DNA of 41,012 bases from B3-G11 sp036985855 (GTDB taxonomy: Bacteria; Actinomycetota; Acidimicrobiia; Spongiisociales; UBA5794). Below the pieces are notes generated by a model that saw only the letters and a program-made list of their open reading frames with translations, was not told the origin of the DNA and made no database searches. A program made the translations under genes and the position numbers. Location: positions 1-41,012 of the forward strand of contig BTQL01000016.1 of NCBI GenBank assembly GCA_036985855.1, in the 5' to 3' direction. Positions within the stretch are counted from its first letter, which is position 1. Every line of letters starts with the position of its first letter. This document shows, piece after piece, positions 24,023 to 32,492 of the stretch.

Positions 24023-24889
24023 TCATATCGCCACTGACGTGGCGCGATCCGCTCGTTGGAGTATGGCTGCTACGTAGTCGAGGCTGCGTCGAGTGCCGAG
24101 CAGCAAGTCGTCGACGTTCTCGTATTCGATACTGGCATAACCACTGTACGACTCGGTAAGGGTCTTGAGCAGTGGCGCCCAGTCGATGTCGCCATCTCCG
24201 ACCGCCACCGAAGGACGCCAACGTGAGCCGGGGAAGAATGCCTCCGGGGTTCCCTGCTCATCACGGCGAGTGTCCTTGAGGTGGCAGTAAACAACACGGT
24301 CCTGGATCTTGAGCAATGCCTCGAGTGGGTCTTCTCCCATCCGGGCGTAGTTGCACGGGTCGAACAGTGTGCCGACATTCTCATGGTCGGCAGCATCGAG
24401 CAGCCAAACCATCTGATCGCTTGTGAGACCGTAATTCTCCACGGCGACCTGTATGCCCTTATCCCGGGCGCGGTCTGCAATCGGACGTAGTGCAACACCG
24501 ATATCGTTGACGTACTTCTCGGCGAGATGCTGATGTTCGGGCCCGATGTTCGGTTCGGTGATGCGTACGACATCCAACCCGAGAGCCTCCGCTTGATCGA
24601 TAACCCGCAGACCCATGACCCGGCTGTACCCCGCCGCATCCTCTGTCAGCGGTCGACCAAGTTCATCGAATGGTGCAGCCAGATCCAGCGCCGCTACCCC
24701 TGCGACCATTCTCACCCCGCAGTCCTCCGCAAGCCGCCTCGTGTCATCCGGCAGTACCGGTCCGAACCACTTCGACGAATCGCTGTACAACGTCACCTCG
24801 ACATAGTCGAGGCCGAGCCCGGCGACAGCGGTGAAGTAGTCGGCCGGGCTGAATTCGCGAAACCTGAACCACGCCGTGGACATCTTCAT
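24023..24889 (-). CDS. Sugar phosphate isomerase/epimerase-like TIM barrel (paralogue 3 of 3)
   Basis: 288 residues. Metal ligands are Glu151 (AVENYG), Asp177 (LFDPCNY), His203 (YCHLKD) and Glu255 (SIEYE). The block from FDPCNY to FPGSRWRPSVAVGDGDIDW is nearly the same as in the proteins at 1813 and 17984. The ATG at 24889 has GGAGGAG at suitable spacing; the open frame up to 24991 runs through the operator and is not coding. First gene of a minus-strand unit with the SelA-like PLP enzyme and DHDPS-family lyase; it is probably controlled from the operator at 24939-24954, 50 bp upstream. Its place before an amino-sugar-type ammonia lyase suggests it supplies an epimerised or isomerised sugar acid, which is inference. 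Confidence 0.9.
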   Translation of the reverse strand: MKMSTAWFRFREFSPADYFTAVAGLGLDYVEVTLYSDSSKWFGPVLPDDTRRLAEDCGVRMVAGVAALDLAAPFDELGRPLTEDAAGYSRVMGLRVIDQAEALGLDVVRITEPNIGPEHQHLAEKYVNDIGVALRPIADRARDKGIQVAVENYGLTSDQMVWLLDAADHENVGTLFDPCNYARMGEDPLEALLKIQDRVVYCHLKDTRRDEQGTPEAFFPGSRWRPSVAVGDGDIDWAPLLKTLTESYSGYASIEYENVDDLLLGTRRSLDYVAAILQRADRATSVAI

Positions 24890-24938
24890 AGCGCCGCGCT
24901 CCTCCAAGAGACCGAACTTCCAACGCCAACACCCTAGT

Positions 24939-24954
24939 CGGTCTACCGGTCGAC
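24939..24954. promoter_or_regulatory. GGTNNACCGGTNNACC operator, copy 1
   Basis: GGTCTACCGGTCGACC, a perfect fit to the composite palindrome, lies in the 226-bp divergent region between the TIM-barrel unit (minus) and the enolase/uronate dehydrogenase unit (plus). A second isolated ACCGGT lies at 25003-25008, 59 bp away centre to centre. TACAGT (24975-24980 region) could be a -10 for the plus-strand genes. Binding by the GntR/FCD protein encoded at 15363 is inferred. Confidence 0.6.
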
Positions 24955-25115
24955 CAACCACGGCTTGTGTGCCTACAGTACGACGGTACATCGAGCAGCG
25001 GGACCGGTGATTTCGTCGCAGGCGGCGGGAGAGTCAGGGATCGACCGCATGTCGCCTCGGCACCGCTCTTGAAGGTGCCCTTTGTACGTCGGCCGGCGAG
25101 ATAGAGAGAGCAGAT

Positions 25116-26261
25116 ATGAGAATCGTGGATGTCAAGACGTATGTGGTTGGCAACCGATGGAAGAACTGGACGTTCGTGCGCGTCGAAACCGACGAGGGCA
25201 TACATGGAGTCGGTGAGGGTTCATTGAACGCGTTTGCGACCACCGTGGAGACTGCGATCCAGGAACTGCGCGACCGATACATCGGTATCGACCCTTTCGA
25301 TATCGAGCTGTTGATGCAGCGAATGGTGCGAGATGTTTCGAGCAGAGGCCATATTCAAATGGCGGCCGTCGCTGCAATCGAAGTTGCGTGTTGGGACATC
25401 ATGGGAAAAGCGACCGGCCTTCCCGTGCACAAATTGATGGGCGGTCGAATACGCGACCGGGTGCGCGTGTATGCGAACGGTTGGTATCAAACGGAGCGCA
25501 CGCCCGACGGATTCGCTGCCCTGGCGGTCGGCGTAGCTGCTCGCGGATTCACCGCCTTGAAATTCGACCCGTTCGGCGCAGCCTGGCGCGTGACCGACCT
25601 TGCGGACGAGGACCTCGCCATCGAGATCGTCGCGGCCGTCCGGGAGGCCGTAGGACCTCACGTCGACATCCTGATCGAAGGGCACAATCGTTTCTCAGTG
25701 AGCACAGCTCTCCGTATAGCCGATCGTCTCGCCGAATATCGGCCGGCATGGTTCGAGGAACCAGTGAACTATCAACAACCCGCGTCGATCATCGAAGTAG
25801 CGAGGCGCTCTCCCGTGCCGGTTGCTACGGGAGAGGACTTCACGTCGATCCATCAGTTTGCCGACCTGCTCAGGCACGATGTCATACACATAGTCCAGCC
25901 CGAGCCTCTGTTCCTAGGCCTCTGGCAGACTCGGGCGATTGCGTCGATGGCAGATGCGCACCTGGCCGTAGTCGCTCCGCACAATGCTCAGGGCCCGGTT
26001 TGCTCTGCGATCAGTCTTCAGTTGGGTGCGTGTATCCCCAATTTCTACGTTCAGGAATCGTTTGACGAATTCAACGACGACTGGACCTCTGAGATCGTTG
26101 ACCACCCGGTACGCCAGGTGGACGGCTATGTCGAGGTGAACGATCGGCCGGGCCTCGGAATAGAACTCGATTGGGAGAGACTTGATCAATACCCCTACGC
26201 CCCAACCAACAGAATCATGCTGTTCCAAGATGGGTGGGAGCAGCGCCGAGCCGAAGAATAG
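25116..26261 (+). CDS. Enolase-superfamily dehydratase with Glu-Gly-His metal motif (gluconate/galactonate/aldarate dehydratase-like)
   Basis: 381 residues. ALKFDPFG (147-154) gives Lys149, ILIEGHNRF (185-193) gives Glu188 and His190, FEEPV (213-217) and ATGED (237-241, Glu240) complete the metal site, and APHNAQGPV (287-295) gives His289. Glu in place of the usual first Asp, followed by HNRF, recalls archaeal gluconate/galactonate dehydratases. It would dehydrate an aldonate or aldarate. The ATG has only a GAGAG-type Shine-Dalgarno sequence. It leads the unit containing uronate dehydrogenase, lactonase and ketoglutarate-semialdehyde dehydrogenase, so an aldarate (glucarate/galactarate) is the most economical substrate. 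A galactarolactone cycloisomerase role is an alternative. Confidence 0.88.
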   Translation: MRIVDVKTYVVGNRWKNWTFVRVETDEGIHGVGEGSLNAFATTVETAIQELRDRYIGIDPFDIELLMQRMVRDVSSRGHIQMAAVAAIEVACWDIMGKATGLPVHKLMGGRIRDRVRVYANGWYQTERTPDGFAALAVGVAARGFTALKFDPFGAAWRVTDLADEDLAIEIVAAVREAVGPHVDILIEGHNRFSVSTALRIADRLAEYRPAWFEEPVNYQQPASIIEVARRSPVPVATGEDFTSIHQFADLLRHDVIHIVQPEPLFLGLWQTRAIASMADAHLAVVAPHNAQGPVCSAISLQLGACIPNFYVQESFDEFNDDWTSEIVDHPVRQVDGYVEVNDRPGLGIELDWERLDQYPYAPTNRIMLFQDGWEQRRAEE

Positions 26262-26404
26262 GCCATGCCGTTGACCGCCCATGGAATCCGTTCCGTTCGG
26301 AGTATCGTCAGGAATGCGCCTCGACGATTGCTCCGGCGTTCCCACGCGTCGGTGTCCATCGGGGATGTACCGGTTGCAGAAGAGAACCTGAGCGAGATGA
26401 CGAG

Positions 26405-27208
26405 ATGAGTATCACAAACGCAGATGCAGAGGTCGCACGTGTCCTCGTCACAGGTGCCGCAGGTGCGCTCGGGAGCGTAGTCAGGGCCAGACTTGCGGGC
26501 AGCTACGAGCTCGTCCGGTGTACCGACATAGTCGATATGGATCCACCGGGTCCAGCCGAAGAGGTCGTTGTCGCCGACCTTGGCGACCTGTCCGCAATGA
26601 ATGACCTCACACGCGGAATTGACGCGGTCATCCACTTCGGAGGAGAGACGAGCGATACGACATGGGAAGCGATACACCATGCCAACGTACTCGGAACCGC
26701 CAATGTGCTGAGCGCCGCTTCAGCGAACGGCGTGAAGCGGATCGTTTTCGCGAGCACGAACCACGTAGTCGGATTCCACCCGATCACCACCCGGCTCGAC
26801 AACTCGAGTGTTGTCCGCCCCGACACTGTTTACGGTGCGTCGAAGGCCTTTGGCGAGGCTCTTGCTCACGTGTACGCGGCGAAAACGAACATGAGCGTGT
26901 TGTGCTTGCGCATCGGAACCTGTAGGGAAAGGCCGCACGATACCCGGTCGTTGGCCACATGGCTCAGCTACGGCGACCTGGTGCGACTCGTGCATGTTGG
27001 CCTGACGGCCGAGTACGAATTCGAAACGGTGTATGGCGTGTCGGCGAATACCAGGTGTCGCTGGGACGATCCCGTCGCGGCGCGCCTCGGGTATCGCCCC
27101 GTCGATGATGCAGAGCTCTACGCCGACGAGGTCGAACAATCACCAGATGGCGCCGACGAGTTTCATGGTGGCGAGTTCGTCCGAGTCCCGATCGCGGGGC
27201 CGAGATGA
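26405..27208 (+). CDS. udh: Uronate dehydrogenase
   Basis: 267 residues, usual length for the family. GAAGALG (17-23) is the NAD loop; STNHVVGFHP (117-126) is the diagnostic variant of the SSNHxxGF motif with Ser117, and YGASK (143-147) gives Tyr143 and Lys147. LRIGTC and the TWLSYGDLVRLV segment also match. The enzyme oxidises D-glucuronate or D-galacturonate at C1 with NAD to the aldaro-lactone. The ATG at 26405 gives the family N-terminus; the frame is open upstream to 26234 without similarity. It follows the enolase-superfamily gene by 143 bp and overlaps an SMP-30 lactonase gene by ATGA, exactly the partner expected to open its lactone product. Confidence 0.9.
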   Translation: MSITNADAEVARVLVTGAAGALGSVVRARLAGSYELVRCTDIVDMDPPGPAEEVVVADLGDLSAMNDLTRGIDAVIHFGGETSDTTWEAIHHANVLGTANVLSAASANGVKRIVFASTNHVVGFHPITTRLDNSSVVRPDTVYGASKAFGEALAHVYAAKTNMSVLCLRIGTCRERPHDTRSLATWLSYGDLVRLVHVGLTAEYEFETVYGVSANTRCRWDDPVAARLGYRPVDDAELYADEVEQSPDGADEFHGGEFVRVPIAGPR

Positions 27209-28077
27209 GCGTTGAGGTCGCGTCAGACATCGTGTGCGAATGTGGTGAGGGGGCAGTGTGGTCTGTCGACACCGGCACGTTGCTCTACGTCGATATTCCC
27301 GGCTGCACGGTGTATGAGTATGACCCGGCGGGACCGAGCCAAAGTTGGTTACTCGACTCGCCAATTGGGTGCGTCGCCGTGCACGAGTCTGGTGGCATCG
27401 TCGTAGCGCTCCCCGACGGATACCACCTTCTTGATCGGGAGTCGGGCGATGTGTCGCCGCTCGCGATTCTCGACCACCCCGACCCACGTCAGCGCTTCAA
27501 TGACGGGGCGGTCGACTCGGAGGGACGCTTCTGGGCAGGAACCATGCTGACCAACGCCCCGGAGCCTGAGCGAATCGGGCGGGTGTGGCGTCTCGGGGCG
27601 GAGGGAATCGACGGACCGTTCTTCGATCCGCTCTATACGGCAAACGGGATGGCATTCTCACCAGATGGCAAGCGAATGTACCTCTCGGACTCACATCCTG
27701 ATCTACAGACCGTGTGGGTGTTCGACTACGACCCCGATACCGGTCAACCCTCGAACGGTCGAGTATTCGTCGACATGCACTCGATGGCTGGTCGTCCCGA
27801 CGGCGCGGCAGTCGACTCCGAAGGGTGTTACTGGATTGCATGTGTCGGGGGCGGGGAGATCGCACGTTTCGATCCGATGGGACGCCTCGATCGCTTGCTC
27901 CCTGTACCGGTCGCCAAACCAACGAAAGTTGCATTCGGCGGGAGGGACATGTCGACGTTGTACATCACGTCGATGTCTGGAGACGGATCAGGACCCGATG
28001 GTCGACTGCTGGCCATCGACGTAGACGTGCCGGGTATTGCGGTCGATGCCGTGACTGGAAACCTGGGGTCTGGCTGA
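27205..28077 (+). CDS. SMP-30/gluconolactonase family lactonase (paralogue 1 of 2)
   Basis: 290-residue six-bladed propeller. Calcium/metal ligands are in place: Glu15 (CGEGAVW), Asn99 (RFNDGAVD), Asn147 (TANGMAFSPDG) and Asp199 (RPDGAAVD). Members hydrolyse aldono- and aldaro-lactones to open acids. It begins inside the uronate dehydrogenase stop (ATGA), so the two are coupled; hydrolysis of glucaro- or galactaro-1,4(1,5)-lactone to the aldarate is the obvious role. The ketoglutarate-semialdehyde dehydrogenase gene follows 42 bp later. No signal peptide, so cytoplasmic. The second SMP-30 protein at 29934 shares only family motifs and probably acts on another lactone. Confidence 0.9.
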   Translation: MSVEVASDIVCECGEGAVWSVDTGTLLYVDIPGCTVYEYDPAGPSQSWLLDSPIGCVAVHESGGIVVALPDGYHLLDRESGDVSPLAILDHPDPRQRFNDGAVDSEGRFWAGTMLTNAPEPERIGRVWRLGAEGIDGPFFDPLYTANGMAFSPDGKRMYLSDSHPDLQTVWVFDYDPDTGQPSNGRVFVDMHSMAGRPDGAAVDSEGCYWIACVGGGEIARFDPMGRLDRLLPVPVAKPTKVAFGGRDMSTLYITSMSGDGSGPDGRLLAIDVDVPGIAVDAVTGNLGSG

Positions 28078-28119
28078 GAACGCACACGTATCGTCGTGGG
28101 TCAATCGAAGGGATCGAGC

Positions 28120-29718
28120 ATGGAACAAGTCCTCATAGATGGAGAATGGCGAAACGCCAGCGAGGCCGGCGCGTTCAATGCCCTTGACCCGACAACAGGC
28201 GAAGATCTCCCTGAGACGTTCCCGATCTCGACGATGGAGGACGTCGAGGCGGCTCTTGATGCCGGGCGTGGAGCTGTCCGGAGCCTCCGCAGCGTGCCAA
28301 GAGCGGCGATCGCTGATTTTCTGCTCGCGTTCGCCGACCGCATCGAAGCCGCCAGCGCGTCGCTTGTCGAGGCGGCCCACAGAGAAACCGCACTCCCCGC
28401 GGAGCCTCGATTGGCCTCGATCGAACTCCCCCGCACCGTTGACCAGATTCGGCAAGCAGCGAAGGCCACGAGGGATGGCACCTGGACAACCGCTACGATC
28501 GACAGTTCTGCTGGAATCCGTTCCATGTTCGGTCCTCTCGGTGGCCCCGTAGCGGTGTTCGGACCCAATAACTTCCCTTTCGCTTTCAACTCTGCGTCTG
28601 GGGGGGACTTTGCCGCAGCGATCGCCGCGGGGAACCCGGTGATCGCAAAGGCGAACACGTCTCATCCGATGACGACGATGCTCCTAGCTCGAGAGGCGTT
28701 CGCCGCGGTTCGCGATACCGGTCTGCCCAAAGCCATGGTGCAGCTGATATACCGCCTGGGACACGAAGATGGGATCGCGTTCGCCGGCGATCGAAAGTTG
28801 GGAGCCGTTGGGTTCACCGGTAGTCGCAGTAGCGGGCTTGCGCTCAAGTCGGCAGCGGACGCGTCCGGTGTGCCGATATATCTCGAGATGAGCAGTGTGA
28901 ACCCTGTATTCGTGCTGCGGGGAGCTCTTTCGACCAGGGCAGCTGCGATCGCCAACGAGTTCTACCGATCGTGCACGCTCGGCGTCGGCCAGTTCTGCAC
29001 AAGTCCAGGCATCGTAGTTGTTCCCGCAGGCCGCGAGGCAGATGCGTTCGTCGATCTGTGTGAGAACCTTTTCCTCGAAGATGACGCGGGTGTGCTGCTC
29101 GGATCCCCGGATCATATTGCCCGCGCAGTCTCCACTCTCGAATCAGCCGGGGCGGAGGTACTCGTTGGAGGAGCCCCCGTCGGCAAAGTGGGCTTCAATT
29201 TCGCGAGCACACTGCTCACGACCACTGGTGTGGCGTTTCTTGCGAACCCCGGTGAGCTCCAAACGGAGGCATTCGGACCGGTTTCTCTGATCGTCCGAGC
29301 TCATGACATCGAGGAGATGGTTGGGGTTGCAAGCGCGCTTGACGGAAGCCTCACCGGATCCATCTATGCGGACGAGGGCGGGTCTGATCGAGTCGACTAC
29401 GAGGAGCTCGAACCTGAACTTCGCGAAAAGGTCGGTCGACTGCTCAACGACAAGATGCCGACCGGCGTGGCAGTCTCACCCGCCATGAACCACGGGGGCC
29501 CGTATCCATCCACCGGTCATCCCGGTTTTACCGCGGTCGGGATTCCGGCGTCAATCCATCGGTTCGCCGCCCTCCACAGCTATGACAACGTATCCCAGGA
29601 GCGGCTTCCGCCCGAGCTCCGTGACGAGAACCCGAACGGCACGATGTACAGGCTCATCGACGGTTGCTGGTCTCAGTCAGACGTTCCGTCCGACTCGTCG
29701 ACGGTGCATCCTGTTTGA
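28120..29718 (+). CDS. 2,5-dioxovalerate (alpha-ketoglutarate semialdehyde) dehydrogenase
   Basis: 532 residues, the size of the NADP-linked KGSADH branch of aldehyde dehydrogenases. Cofactor Lys177 (VIAKANTSHP), general base Glu256 (LEMSSVNPVF) and nucleophile Cys293 (GQFCTSPG) are clear; VFGPNNFPFAF (146-156), GFTGSRSSG (231-239) and EMSSVNPVF are typical of this branch rather than of succinate semialdehyde dehydrogenases. It oxidises 2,5-dioxopentanoate to 2-oxoglutarate, the last step of the oxidative uronate and Weimberg-type pathways. The ATG at 28120 has AAGGGA seven bases upstream; a GTG at 28096 precedes that site and is rejected. Co-transcription with uronate dehydrogenase and lactonase is likely. 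Confidence 0.92.
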   Translation: MEQVLIDGEWRNASEAGAFNALDPTTGEDLPETFPISTMEDVEAALDAGRGAVRSLRSVPRAAIADFLLAFADRIEAASASLVEAAHRETALPAEPRLASIELPRTVDQIRQAAKATRDGTWTTATIDSSAGIRSMFGPLGGPVAVFGPNNFPFAFNSASGGDFAAAIAAGNPVIAKANTSHPMTTMLLAREAFAAVRDTGLPKAMVQLIYRLGHEDGIAFAGDRKLGAVGFTGSRSSGLALKSAADASGVPIYLEMSSVNPVFVLRGALSTRAAAIANEFYRSCTLGVGQFCTSPGIVVVPAGREADAFVDLCENLFLEDDAGVLLGSPDHIARAVSTLESAGAEVLVGGAPVGKVGFNFASTLLTTTGVAFLANPGELQTEAFGPVSLIVRAHDIEEMVGVASALDGSLTGSIYADEGGSDRVDYEELEPELREKVGRLLNDKMPTGVAVSPAMNHGGPYPSTGHPGFTAVGIPASIHRFAALHSYDNVSQERLPPELRDENPNGTMYRLIDGCWSQSDVPSDSSTVHPV

Positions 29719-29841
29719 TACGGTCACCACGAACAGACCGACCGTGGGCTCCGAAGTAACTCCCGGAACCGGGGCCGACATCTGACGGCGGCTCTTGATC
29801 CTCGCTCCCGAGAGGGGATTCGCACCGCAAGGTATGCCGTG

Positions 29842-29871
29842 TTATCTTGGTCCACCGGTCGACCGCGATAA
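29842..29871. promoter_or_regulatory. GGTNNACCGGTNNACC operator, copy 2, with TTATC/GATAA flanks
   Basis: The core GGTCCACCGGTCGACC (29849-29864) is a perfect palindromic match. TTATC and GATAA sit symmetrically two bases outside each end, extending the dyad to 30 bp. It lies 62 bp before the second SMP-30 gene in a 215-bp gap, so it probably controls the lactonase-SDR-SDR unit. TATCTT (29843-29848), touching the core, might be a -10, placing the core over the start site as for a repressor. Confidence 0.6.
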
Positions 29872-29933
29872 GTTTGCATACCAGTACAGCTCCCGCAACA
29901 ACCAGGAACTCTCATGATGCTTGGACAGAGGAA

Positions 29934-30830
29934 ATGACCGTCCGCCGACTGACCGCCGAACCAGCAACCGACCACCGTGCCGAACTTGGCGAGGGCCCTG
30001 TGTGGGATGCCGACCGCAACAGGGTCGTGTGGGTCGACATCCCTGGCCGGGCAATCCTCGTAACAGACCCCTCCACGGGGCATACGGAATCTCTGCCAAC
30101 TCCCTCAGAGATCGGAGCGGTCGCATTGGTCGGTTCGGGAGGGTATGTCGCCGCTCTTCAAGATGGCGTCTACCTCGGTGACGGCACCGAACCCTGGCAG
30201 CTCCTGGCGGAAATCGAGGCGTCAGACGAGACAATGCGAATGAACGACGGAAAGTGCGATCCCCACGGCGCTTTCGTTGGTGGGACGATTTCGCGCGACG
30301 GAAAGCGAGGAGTGGCCAGCCTGTACCGCGTGAACGAGCAAGGAACCACCGAGCGGCTGCTCACCGGAGTCTCCATCTCCAACGGCCTTGACTGGACTGC
30401 CGATGGGACCACAATGTACTACATCGACACCCCAACTCGAACAGTCATGGCGTACCCGTATGACTACGGGTCGCCAACACTTGGCCAACCAGAGCCGGTC
30501 GTCGAGATACCCGAAAGTCAGGGATTCCCAGACGGCATGACACTGGATTCAGAAGGGTGCCTGTGGGTAGGCATGTGGGGAGGACACGCCATCCACCGAT
30601 ACACACCGAACGGAATCCTCGACACGGTCATCGACCTACCCGTCACCAACGTCACGTCATGTGCGTTCGGAGGCCAGGACTTCGGCACCCTCTTCATCAC
30701 GACAGCCTCCTCGGGCGCGGATGAGAAAGATGGCATCGACGAACCGATGGCAGGCGCATTGTTCCAATTGCAGGTAGGTGTCAGCGGACGGCCCCCGACA
30801 CCCTTCGGCAGCAACAAGGATCGGGCATGA
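29934..30830 (+). CDS. SMP-30/gluconolactonase family lactonase (paralogue 2 of 2)
   Basis: 298 residues. Metal-site residues: Glu20 (LGEGPVW), Asn104 (RMNDGKCDP), Asn150 (ISNGLDWTADG) and Asp200 (FPDGMTLD). The NDGKCDPxGxFxxGTI block is the classic gluconolactonase/regucalcin form. The start is the ATG at 29934, preceded by AGAGG; an open extension to 29847 would run across the operator. Its stop overlaps the ATG of an SDR (ATGA). A dehydrogenase plus lactonase pair is a usual way to oxidise an aldose via its lactone, so the SDR may be the matching sugar dehydrogenase. No KGSADH or aldolase lies in this unit, so downstream steps must come from other modules. Confidence 0.9.
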   Translation: MTVRRLTAEPATDHRAELGEGPVWDADRNRVVWVDIPGRAILVTDPSTGHTESLPTPSEIGAVALVGSGGYVAALQDGVYLGDGTEPWQLLAEIEASDETMRMNDGKCDPHGAFVGGTISRDGKRGVASLYRVNEQGTTERLLTGVSISNGLDWTADGTTMYYIDTPTRTVMAYPYDYGSPTLGQPEPVVEIPESQGFPDGMTLDSEGCLWVGMWGGHAIHRYTPNGILDTVIDLPVTNVTSCAFGGQDFGTLFITTASSGADEKDGIDEPMAGALFQLQVGVSGRPPTPFGSNKDRA

Positions 30831-31606
30831 CGCCACGAGTAGTAGTCATAACGGGATCGACGAGCGGAATCGGTTACGCCACCGCCGTCCGTTTCAGTCG
30901 GGCTGGAGACAAGGTCATGCTGCACGGTCTGGACGATGCCTTCGGTACCAGTGTTCTCGAACGTCTCAGAGCCGATGTACCGAACGCCGAGAGTTCCCTG
31001 CTGACCGGCGATCTCCGCGATCCGACAACATGCACGGATCTCGTCGAAGCAGCGGTCGAACGGTTCGGACGGATCGATGTTCTGGTGAACAACGCCGGGG
31101 CGGGGCCTTTCATCGGGGTGATGGAGACCGATGTCGAGCAGTGGGAGGCAAGTCTTAACATCAACCTCCGACCGGCCTGGTTGTGCACCCAAGCAGCAGT
31201 CCCACACATGCCATCCGGATCGTCTGTCGTCAACATCGCCTCAAACCACGCCTTCTACACGATGTCCGGCGCATTTCCATACAACGTCCCCAAGGCGGGA
31301 ATCCTCGCGCTGACACAGTCACTCGCCATCGAGTTGGCGCCCAGAGGCATCAGAGCAAATGCAGTGTGCCCTGGCAGGATCATGGTCGAAAAGGTTCGCG
31401 TGAACCTCGACCAACTACCCGACACTGAAGCCGAAGAGACCAGGCTGAAGGCCCTCTGTCCGCTCGGACGCCTCGGTGAACCCGGTGACATCGCCGAGGC
31501 CGTCATGTTCCTCGCATCCGAAGAGCGAGCAGGGTTCATCACCGGTACGCAGCTCACAGTCGACGGCGGACGTTCGACCCTCATGGACGACCCTCCCCCG
31601 CCGTGA
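30827..31606 (+). CDS. SDR-family oxidoreductase, possible sugar 1-dehydrogenase
   Basis: 259-residue classical SDR: TGSTSGIG (9-16), NNAG (88-91), Ser139, Tyr152 (FPYNVPKAG) and Lys156. The start overlaps the SMP-30 lactonase stop (ATGA), so the partner is likely the enzyme making that lactone, i.e. a sugar or sugar-acid dehydrogenase; this is inferred from coupling. The C-terminal end is short and proline-rich. Another SDR follows 55 bp downstream. Confidence 0.87.
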   Translation: MTPRVVVITGSTSGIGYATAVRFSRAGDKVMLHGLDDAFGTSVLERLRADVPNAESSLLTGDLRDPTTCTDLVEAAVERFGRIDVLVNNAGAGPFIGVMETDVEQWEASLNINLRPAWLCTQAAVPHMPSGSSVVNIASNHAFYTMSGAFPYNVPKAGILALTQSLAIELAPRGIRANAVCPGRIMVEKVRVNLDQLPDTEAEETRLKALCPLGRLGEPGDIAEAVMFLASEERAGFITGTQLTVDGGRSTLMDDPPPP

Positions 31607-31661
31607 CGCACAAGCCAAAGAAACGGCGATCTGAAGAGGAGCGCTCCGAAAGAGGGGTTCA

Positions 31662-32435
31662 GTGAATGCGGTAGATCGCAACCGCGACCTCGCGGGCAAA
31701 AGCATCCTGGTCACCGGTGGCGTCGGAGACATCGGGCGCGGAATCGCTCGAGTCCTTCTCGATCGCGGGGCGTCGGTCACGCTGCTCGACCGGATTCCGG
31801 CAGACGAAGCGCAGGAGCGCGTTGACGACATGGGTAACGCCGACCACGTCCGCTACATCGAAGCCGACGTCACCGACCACGCCGACGTGGACGCCGCTGT
31901 GAACGACATGCCCGATCTCGACGTCGCCATCTGCAACGCCGGAATCGTCGAGGCTGCCCCGTTCCTGGAGATCACAGACGATGCATGGCAGCGCCAGATA
32001 GCGGTCAACCTCACGGGGGTATTCAACACAGCGCAATCGGCGGCACGGAGGCTGGTCGATGAAAGAAAGCCGGGACTGTTGCTGTTCACCGGTTCGTGGG
32101 TGCAGGCCGTCCCGTGGCCGGAGATCGCTGCGTACTCCACCACAAAAGCCGGCGTGAGCATGCTGGCCAAATCCATGGCTCGAGAACTCGCCCCGCAAGG
32201 CGTCCGCGTCAATGTCATCGCACCGGGGATCGTCGATGCCGGCCTCTCAGCGCATCAACGGGACATCGATCCCCAATACGCTGCTCGCATCGAGAAGGTC
32301 ATTCCGATGAAGCGACTTGGCAACACCGAAGAGATCGGACAATTGGTGGCCTATCTGTGCAGCGACGAGGCAAGCTACATGACCGGTTCCGATGTCTTGT
32401 TCGACGGCGGTTGCACTCTGTTCCAATTCGACTGA
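31662..32435 (+). CDS. SDR-family oxidoreductase
   Basis: 257 residues: TGGVGDIG (18-25) with Asp where Gly or Ser is usual in the cofactor loop, NAG (92-94), Ser145 (TGSWVQAVPWPE), Tyr158 (AAYSTTKAG) and Lys162. The GTG start has AGAGGGG five bases upstream. Third gene of the lactonase-SDR-SDR unit and convergent with an enolase-superfamily gene 57 bp away. It could act as a C2/C3/C4 dehydrogenase of the sugar acid released by the lactonase, but nothing in the sequence fixes substrate. Confidence 0.87.
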   Translation: MNAVDRNRDLAGKSILVTGGVGDIGRGIARVLLDRGASVTLLDRIPADEAQERVDDMGNADHVRYIEADVTDHADVDAAVNDMPDLDVAICNAGIVEAAPFLEITDDAWQRQIAVNLTGVFNTAQSAARRLVDERKPGLLLFTGSWVQAVPWPEIAAYSTTKAGVSMLAKSMARELAPQGVRVNVIAPGIVDAGLSAHQRDIDPQYAARIEKVIPMKRLGNTEEIGQLVAYLCSDEASYMTGSDVLFDGGCTLFQFD

Positions 32436-32492
32436 GTTCATTGGTCGGAGAAGAGTTCGACCGTGCTCGGCCGGGGGGAACGTCGACTGGAC

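Noticed and set aside
29720..29745. ACGGTC/GACCGT inverted repeat after the semialdehyde dehydrogenase gene as a terminator
   Set aside because: Six-bp stem with a 14-nt loop and no T-tract; weak by any criterion.
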